Source: Microvirga sp. BSC39
Lineage (GTDB): Bacteria; Pseudomonadota; Alphaproteobacteria; Rhizobiales; Beijerinckiaceae
NCBI RefSeq assembly: GCF_000739015.1
Contig: NZ_JPUG01000073.1
Location: 124,001 to 188,000, forward strand
Direction: 5' to 3'
DNA: 64,000 bases
Part shown: positions 59,152 through 64,000 of the stretch, one piece after another
Position numbering within the stretch: position 1 is the stretch's first letter
Layout: each line of letters begins with the position of its first letter
Made by a program: the position numbers and the translations under genes
Notes under the pieces: model-generated
Told to the model about the DNA's origin: nothing
Database searches by the model: none
The model's input: the letters and a program-made list of their open reading frames with translations, nothing else

Positions 59152-61230
59152 ATGACGGCTTCAGACGCGGCTCTCGCAGGCAATCCCCTTCTCACGCCAT
59201 GGACGGCCGCGTTCGGTCTTCCGCCCTTCGAGAGCATCGCGCCGGAGCATTACAGGCCAGCCTTTGACACCGCGCTCGCCGAGCAGCAATCCCAGATCGC
59301 GGCGATCGCCGAGAGCACGGAAGCGCCGACCTTCGCCAACACCATCGAGGCGCTGGAGCGCAGCGGCCGGACGCTCAAGAAGGTGGGCGGCGTGTTCTTC
59401 AACCTCGCCGGCTCGCACACCAACGATGCGCTTCAGGCCATCGAGCGCGAGATGGCGCCGGTTCTCGCTAAGCACCGCAACAGCATCTTCATGAACGAGG
59501 CGCTCTACCGGCGCGTGGCCGCGCTCTACGACAAGCGCGAGAGCCTCGGCCTCGACCCTGAGCAGATGCGTGTTCTCGACCGCTATCACACGATCTTCGT
59601 GCGCGCCGGCGCCAAGCTCGGGCCCGAGGATAAGAAGCGGCTCGCTGCCATCACCGAGCGGCTCGCGAGCCTCGGCACGCAGTTCTCGCAGAACGTGCTG
59701 GCGGACGAGAAATCCTATCAGCTCGTTCTCGACGGCGAGGCGGATCTCGAAGGCCTGCCCTCCTTCCTGCGCGAGGCCGCTGCCCAAGCCGCCGAGGATC
59801 GCGGGCTGAAGGGCAAATACGTTATCACGCTCTCCCGCTCCAGCATCGAGCCGTTCCTGCAGTTCTCCAAGAGGCGCGACCTGCGCGAGCAGGCCTTCAA
59901 GGCCTGGGCCGCACGCGGCGACAACGGCAATGCGACCGACAACAAGGCCATCATCGCCGAGACGGCGGCCCTGCGCGCCGAGCGGGCGAAGCTCTTAGGC
60001 TACGAGACCTTCGCCGACTTCAAGCTCGCCGACACGATGGCGAAGACGCCGGACAACGTGATGAAGCTCCTGAACGACGTGTGGACGCCGGCCCGCGCCC
60101 GTGCGGAGGAGGAGCGCAACGACCTGCAGGCTCAGGCGCAATCCATCGGCGACAACATTGCCGTCGAGCCGTGGGACTGGCGCTATTACGCGGATCAGGT
60201 CCGCATGGCGCGCCACAATCTCGATGAGGCGACGATCAAGCCCTACTTCCAGCTCGACCGCATCATCGAAGCCTCCTTCGAGACAGCGCATCGGCTCTTC
60301 GGCCTGAGCTTCCAGGAGCTGAAGGACTTCCCGAAATATCATCCCGACATTCGCGCCTGGCAGGTGGTGGATGAGAGCGGCCAGGATATCGGCACCTTCA
60401 TCGGCGATTATTTCGCACGTTCATCGAAGCGCAGCGGCGCCTGGATGAGCGCCTTCCGCTCGCAGGAAAAGCTCACCGGCGACATTCGCCCGATCATCGT
60501 CAACGTGATGAACTTCGCCAAAGGCGGCGCGGGCGAGCCGTCGCTTCTCAGCTTCGACGACGCACGCACCCTGTTCCATGAATTCGGTCACGGCCTGCAT
60601 GGCCTGCTTTCGAACGTAACCTACCCGCTTCTCGCGGGAACGGCCGTGTCGACGGATTTCGTGGAGTTGCCCTCACAGCTCTACGAGCACTGGCTCTCCC
60701 AGCCCGATATCCTGCGCCGCTACGCAACCCATTACCGGACGGGCGAGCCGATCCCGGAGGAACTGCTCGAGCGCCTGATGGCGGCGCGCAACTTCAACCA
60801 GGGTTTCGCCACGATCGAGTTTCTTGCCTCGGCTTTCGTCGATCTGGAGCTGCACCGCCGCAAGGACCTGAGCAATCTCGACGCATCCGCCTTCGAGGCG
60901 GAGACCCTGCAGAAAATCGGCATGCCGCGCGAGATCATCATGCGTCATCGCACTCCGCATTTCACCCACGTGTTCTCGGGCGACGGCTATTCGTCAGGCT
61001 ATTACAGCTATCTCTGGTCGGAGGTGCTCGACGCAGACGCCTTCACAGCCTTCGAGGAGACAGGCGATGCCTTCAACCGCGACATGGCGGACAAGCTGAA
61101 GCGCTTCATCTACTCCTCCGGCAATCTGCGCGATCCGGCCGAGGCCTACACGGCATTCCGAGGGCGCCTGCCGACGGCGGACGCTCTCCTGGCCAAGCGT
61201 GGGCTGGTCCCTGCGGGTACAGATGCTTGA
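59152..61230 (+). CDS. M3-family zinc metallopeptidase (oligopeptidase A / Dcp type)
   Basis: The 692-residue cytoplasmic oligopeptidase breaks short peptides. The zinc site HEFGH (476-480) is followed by the third ligand region VSTDFVELPSQLYEHW. The N-terminal helical part begins NPLLTPWTAAFGLPPFESIAPEHYRPAFDTAL, typical of PrlC/Dcp. AGGAG lies before the ATG at 59152. It may finish peptides taken up by the dpp system encoded nearby. Dcp versus oligopeptidase A cannot be settled by eye. Confidence 0.93.
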   Translation: MTASDAALAGNPLLTPWTAAFGLPPFESIAPEHYRPAFDTALAEQQSQIAAIAESTEAPTFANTIEALERSGRTLKKVGGVFFNLAGSHTNDALQAIEREMAPVLAKHRNSIFMNEALYRRVAALYDKRESLGLDPEQMRVLDRYHTIFVRAGAKLGPEDKKRLAAITERLASLGTQFSQNVLADEKSYQLVLDGEADLEGLPSFLREAAAQAAEDRGLKGKYVITLSRSSIEPFLQFSKRRDLREQAFKAWAARGDNGNATDNKAIIAETAALRAERAKLLGYETFADFKLADTMAKTPDNVMKLLNDVWTPARARAEEERNDLQAQAQSIGDNIAVEPWDWRYYADQVRMARHNLDEATIKPYFQLDRIIEASFETAHRLFGLSFQELKDFPKYHPDIRAWQVVDESGQDIGTFIGDYFARSSKRSGAWMSAFRSQEKLTGDIRPIIVNVMNFAKGGAGEPSLLSFDDARTLFHEFGHGLHGLLSNVTYPLLAGTAVSTDFVELPSQLYEHWLSQPDILRRYATHYRTGEPIPEELLERLMAARNFNQGFATIEFLASAFVDLELHRRKDLSNLDASAFEAETLQKIGMPREIIMRHRTPHFTHVFSGDGYSSGYYSYLWSEVLDADAFTAFEETGDAFNRDMADKLKRFIYSSGNLRDPAEAYTAFRGRLPTADALLAKRGLVPAGTDA

Positions 61231-61261
61231 GTGAGAAAGGCGGCGGGCTCGAGAGAGCCCG

Positions 61262-61447
61262 TCACGCCGTGCCGGTGACGGCTTCGCGCACCCGTCGCGG
61301 CATGTGAAGCCGGATCCGACCGACGCGGGACTTATCCTTCGGGGTTACCTCGGAAGAGGCGAGCGGGCGCAGGATGCTCTTCAGGAAAATCATTCCCTTG
61401 GGATCGATTTCCAAGGCTTTCGCATCAAGCACCGGCATGGGCGCCAT
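61262..61447 (-). CDS. Possible small hypothetical protein, 61 aa
   Basis: A short basic protein (MAPMPVLDAKALEIDPKGMIFLKSILRP at the start, RLHMPRRVREAV near the end). A GGGG run lies directly before the ATG at 61447, and a second in-frame ATG at 61438 is possible. It lies 76 bases after the galM gene on the same strand. No family is recognised. Base composition and frame bias fit coding, but the length is too small to be sure. Confidence 0.4.
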   Translation of the reverse strand: MAPMPVLDAKALEIDPKGMIFLKSILRPLASSEVTPKDKSRVGRIRLHMPRRVREAVTGTA

Positions 61448-61523
61448 CCCCTACTGTTTGTGTTTGTCTGGAAACGCAACGCCTACAAAGAAGAACCCGC
61501 ATGCATGAGCAAAGTTCCTTGCG

Positions 61524-62525
61524 TCAGCGAGAGAACCTCAACTCGCTGACCTGGCGTGATACCTGACCTGGCATCAGAAGAGACGACGGAAAATGGGCAT
61601 TATTGGGGCTGTCGGGGAACCGCTGCGGCTCCAGGCAGAGCCCTCCATGCCGGCCGTATCTGGCTCCTCCCAATCCCTGAACGGGCATATCGAGCAGGTG
61701 CCCGTCATAGAACTGAACGCCGGGCTCCGTGGTCCAGAGCTCCATGGACACGCTGCTCTTGGGCGAAGTTAAGGTCGCGGCATGACGAAGTTCGCCATAA
61801 GGGCCGCGCAGGACGAAATTGGTGTCGTAAAGGGTGTGCTGGGCTCCATGGATCGGCCTCGCGGCCGTGAAGTCGTAGTCGGTTCCCGCCACGGCTCTGA
61901 TCTCGCCCGTGGGGATCAGGTCGGACCTCGTCGGCGTGATGTGATCGCCTGCGATTATCAGCTCGTGAGCTGAGATGTCCGCGCTGCCATCGAGATTGAA
62001 GTAGCCGTGGGTGGTAAGGTTCACCGGCGTGGGCTGGTCGCAGGTGGCCTCCAGTACAATCCGCAACCCGCATGACGGCAGGAGCGTGTAGGTGCAGGTC
62101 GCAACGAGCCGGCCCGGATAGCCCATGTCGCCATCCTCCGACACGAGGCTCAAGGTGACGCTGGCGGCGGTGTGATCAATGACGCTCCACAGACGCGTGC
62201 CGAAGCCCATGGTGCCGCCATGCAGCTGGTTTCTGCCCTCGTTTACATCGAGACGATAGGTCTCCCCGTTCAGGGTGAAGCAAGCGCCTCTGATGCGGTT
62301 GGCGTGGCGTCCGACGATGGCGCCGAAATAGGGGGAATGGGCGACGTAATCCTCGACGGAGTTGAGCCCGAGCACCACGCGCTGCGATCCGCCTGAGGAG
62401 GGCACGACGAGATCGCGCACCACCGCGCCCCAGGTCAGGACCTTCATCTCCATGCCGTCAGGTCCTTGCAATGAGACCTGCAGGACGTCCTGCCCGTTGA
62501 GGGAGCCGAAGCGCTCGATGCTCAT
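61524..62525 (-). CDS. galM: Aldose 1-epimerase (galactose mutarotase)
   Basis: The 333-residue enzyme interconverts alpha and beta anomers of aldohexoses. Family positions are visible: FGAIVGRHANRIRGACF, NQLHGGTMGFGTRLW (active-site His region), TTHGYFNLDGS (His), and GLCLEPQRFPDSPN (catalytic Glu). It starts 5 bases past the stop of the SMP-30 gene, so the two are co-transcribed and likely act together on sugar or sugar-lactone metabolism. Confidence 0.93.
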   Translation of the reverse strand: MSIERFGSLNGQDVLQVSLQGPDGMEMKVLTWGAVVRDLVVPSSGGSQRVVLGLNSVEDYVAHSPYFGAIVGRHANRIRGACFTLNGETYRLDVNEGRNQLHGGTMGFGTRLWSVIDHTAASVTLSLVSEDGDMGYPGRLVATCTYTLLPSCGLRIVLEATCDQPTPVNLTTHGYFNLDGSADISAHELIIAGDHITPTRSDLIPTGEIRAVAGTDYDFTAARPIHGAQHTLYDTNFVLRGPYGELRHAATLTSPKSSVSMELWTTEPGVQFYDGHLLDMPVQGLGGARYGRHGGLCLEPQRFPDSPNNAHFPSSLLMPGQVSRQVSELRFSR

Positions 62526-62530
62526 GGTGC

Positions 62531-63412
62531 CTATCCCTCGAAGAGGTTGGTCTGCAGCCCGCGGATGCCGCCGGTCTCCACCTTGAAGAGATGGCCCGCC
62601 ATCACGTCGATATGCGGGTCACGTCCGATGGCCGCGGTGGTGATGTAGAGCGTGGTGAGATCGGGCCCGCCGAAGGCGCATTTGGTCACCTGGGCGGTCG
62701 GAACCGACACGGTGCGCTCCACGGTGCCATCGGGAGCAAACCGCGTGATGCGCGAGGCGCCCCAATGGCAGACCCACACATGCCCCTCCGCATCGACCGC
62801 CATGCCATCCGGATGTCCCCAGCTCTGCTCGAAGCGGGTGAAGGGGCGCGGCTCGCCGATGGAGCCCCCGCCCGCATCGAGGGCATAGATCGTCTGGCCC
62901 GTCGTGTCGGTCGCGTAGATCCTCTGCCCGTCATGGCTGAAGGCTGGACCGTTGGTGACCACGATGCCGGAATGGAACTGGGTCAGCTCCCTGCCGTCCC
63001 AGCGCCAGAAGGCGCCGGAGGCGTTCTCCTCCTCGTCGTCCATGGTGCCGAAATAGATTGCGCCGTCCGGGCCCACATGGCCGTCGTTGATGCGGTTGCT
63101 GGGCTTGTCCTTGTCGGGAGACACGATGGGCTCGACCGCGCCGGTCTCGAGATTGAAGCGGGCGAGGCCGGACTTGAAGCCGGCGACCACCACATCCTCG
63201 TCAGGGGTCAGGGCGATGAAGCCGATCCGCTCGGGCGCATCGACACGGAAATGCTCCTTCGTGTCCGGCCGGTAGCGCCACACCCCCGGGTTCTTGACGT
63301 CGACCCAGAACAGGGTGTTCGAGCGGTGGTCCCACACCGGCCCCTCCCCCAGCACGCAGGCGCTGGCCACCGCCACATGCGGCGTTTCCGGGTGAACGGC
63401 TGGATGGGTCAT
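62531..63412 (-). CDS. SMP-30/gluconolactonase family lactonase
   Basis: The 293-residue six-bladed beta-propeller hydrolyses sugar lactones. Metal ligands are visible: Glu23 in VLGEGPVWD, Asn in NRINDGHVGPDG, Asn in VTNGPAFS and Asp in GHPDGMAVDAEG. GAGGGGAAG precedes the ATG at 63412. It heads a pair with galM. The substrate may be glucono-, arabinono- or galactonolactone. Confidence 0.92.
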   Translation of the reverse strand: MTHPAVHPETPHVAVASACVLGEGPVWDHRSNTLFWVDVKNPGVWRYRPDTKEHFRVDAPERIGFIALTPDEDVVVAGFKSGLARFNLETGAVEPIVSPDKDKPSNRINDGHVGPDGAIYFGTMDDEEENASGAFWRWDGRELTQFHSGIVVTNGPAFSHDGQRIYATDTTGQTIYALDAGGGSIGEPRPFTRFEQSWGHPDGMAVDAEGHVWVCHWGASRITRFAPDGTVERTVSVPTAQVTKCAFGGPDLTTLYITTAAIGRDPHIDVMAGHLFKVETGGIRGLQTNLFEG

Positions 63413-63489
63413 GGCTTCCCCTCAAACAGGCTCGTGGTTTGCTTCTCGCTCTGCCGGTAACTCCGGCGGCGTCCGATGGGTCCCGTGGG

Positions 63490-64000
63490 TTATGCGCTCT
63501 CGGCGATGCGGCGCGCCAGCCGCACGAGGCTCAGGTCCGACCCGGCTGGCCCCATCAGCGACAGCCCCAGCGGAGCGCCGGACCGGGAGGCGAGCGGGAT
63601 CGACACCTGCGGCAGGCCGGTCAGCACCGACAGGCAGAGCAGGTTCAGGGCGTTGTTGCGGTAATCGTTCAGCGACTCGTCGCTTTCGGTGAGGAGCGGG
63701 GCGATGTCGGGCATGGTCGGCAGGATCAGCACGGCGCCATCGAGCAGGGCGCTGAACCGCTTGCGGAAGGCGGCGCGAATCACCTGGGCTTCCGTGACTT
63801 GGCTGTCGGTCACCGCCCTGGAGAACTCGAAGCGGTCGGCCACGCCAGGGCCGAGGGGCGGATTGTAGCGCTCGATCATCGGCCCATCGACCGTCCAGGC
63901 CTCCCGGCTCTGGATGTAACGCATGGCCCAGTAGAGGGCCGTGAAGCCTTCTGTTGCCACATCGACCTCCTGCGCCTCGCCGAGCACGGCTTCCGCCCGG
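63490..64000 (-). CDS. Amidase, C-terminal part, cut by the window edge
   Basis: About 170 C-terminal residues of an amidase-signature protein are present, and the start lies beyond base 64000. Visible parts are EGFTALYWAMRYIQSREAW, LLDGAVLILPTMPDIAPLL and, near the end, LSVLTGLPQVSIPLASRSGAPLGLSLMGPAGSDLSLVRLARRIA, the standard amidase C-terminus. The catalytic Ser-Ser-Lys region is outside the window, so the substrate cannot be judged. Confidence 0.85.
   Translation of the reverse strand, partial: RAEAVLGEAQEVDVATEGFTALYWAMRYIQSREAWTVDGPMIERYNPPLGPGVADRFEFSRAVTDSQVTEAQVIRAAFRKRFSALLDGAVLILPTMPDIAPLLTESDESLNDYRNNALNLLCLSVLTGLPQVSIPLASRSGAPLGLSLMGPAGSDLSLVRLARRIAESA

Noticed and set aside
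1..64000. CRISPR arrays, tRNA or rRNA genes, insertion sequences, prophage
   Set aside because: I saw no regularly spaced direct repeats, tRNA cloverleaf sequence, rRNA sequence, transposase or integrase motifs in the reading frames.

Overview
The window is high-GC, densely packed chromosomal DNA of an alphaproteobacterium. It most likely comes from the order Hyphomicrobiales (Rhizobiales), for example a Microvirga-, Bosea- or Methylobacterium-like genus. Evidence for this is the BcsN-type cellulose operon, which is characteristic of that order, the Bug/TctC binding protein, the DUF1194 protein and the many GTG/ATG starts joined by ATGA overlaps. The genus is an inference. I saw no rRNA, tRNA, CRISPR array, insertion sequence or prophage. 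The region reads as ordinary core and metabolic chromosome.

Layout. 0.1-3.5 kb: small conserved proteins, a DoxX membrane protein, a secreted DUF1194 (vWA-like) protein and a Bug-family binding protein. 3.6-7.4 kb: a cyanophycin module, cphA followed by cphB. 7.9-10.7 kb: phosphoglucomutase, a VOC protein, a candidate small RNA with an anti-Shine-Dalgarno loop, and a small membrane-anchored protein. 10.7-17.9 kb: a LacI-regulated sugar ABC importer with a TIM-barrel isomerase and a Gfo/Idh/MocA dehydrogenase, plus a perfect LacI-type operator. 18.0-19.1 kb: two tandem Fur-family genes, one Zur-like and one that has lost its metal cysteines. 19.2-24.1 kb: an RND efflux pair and its divergent TetR regulator with a palindromic operator.

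24.2-28.4 kb: a glutarate/glutaryl-CoA cluster (LysR, glutaryl-CoA dehydrogenase, class III CoA-transferase) with a DapB-like reductase inserted in it. 28.4-29.6 kb: a Bcr/CflA exporter. 29.9-39.0 kb: a cellulose synthase operon, bcsN-bcsA-bcsB-bcsZ-TPR protein. 39.1-50.3 kb: a tightly coupled chemosensory operon, CheW-CheR(TPR)-CheW-MCP-CheA(REC)-CheB followed by two hybrid histidine kinases. Its parts match the Wsp surface-sensing type, but there is no GGDEF gene. 50.5-56.1 kb: the dipeptide importer dppABCDF. 56.1-61.2 kb: an AI-2E-family permease with a long C-terminal domain, a dienelactone-hydrolase-like protein and an M3 oligopeptidase. 61.3-64.0 kb: a small ORF, aldose 1-epimerase, an SMP-30 lactonase and an amidase cut by the window edge.

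How the parts work together. BcsA has a C-terminal PilZ domain and should need c-di-GMP. The chemosensory operon directly downstream is a plausible surface or envelope sensor for cellulose production, although no diguanylate cyclase lies in the window. The cph module stores and mobilises Asp/Arg nitrogen, and dpp plus the M3 peptidase bring in and break down peptides. The glutarate cluster feeds the end of lysine degradation into acetyl-CoA. The most unusual items are the Wsp-like cluster without GGDEF beside bcs, the candidate anti-SD sRNA, the DapB-like protein without its catalytic histidines inside the glutarate operon, and the metal-site-less Zur paralog.
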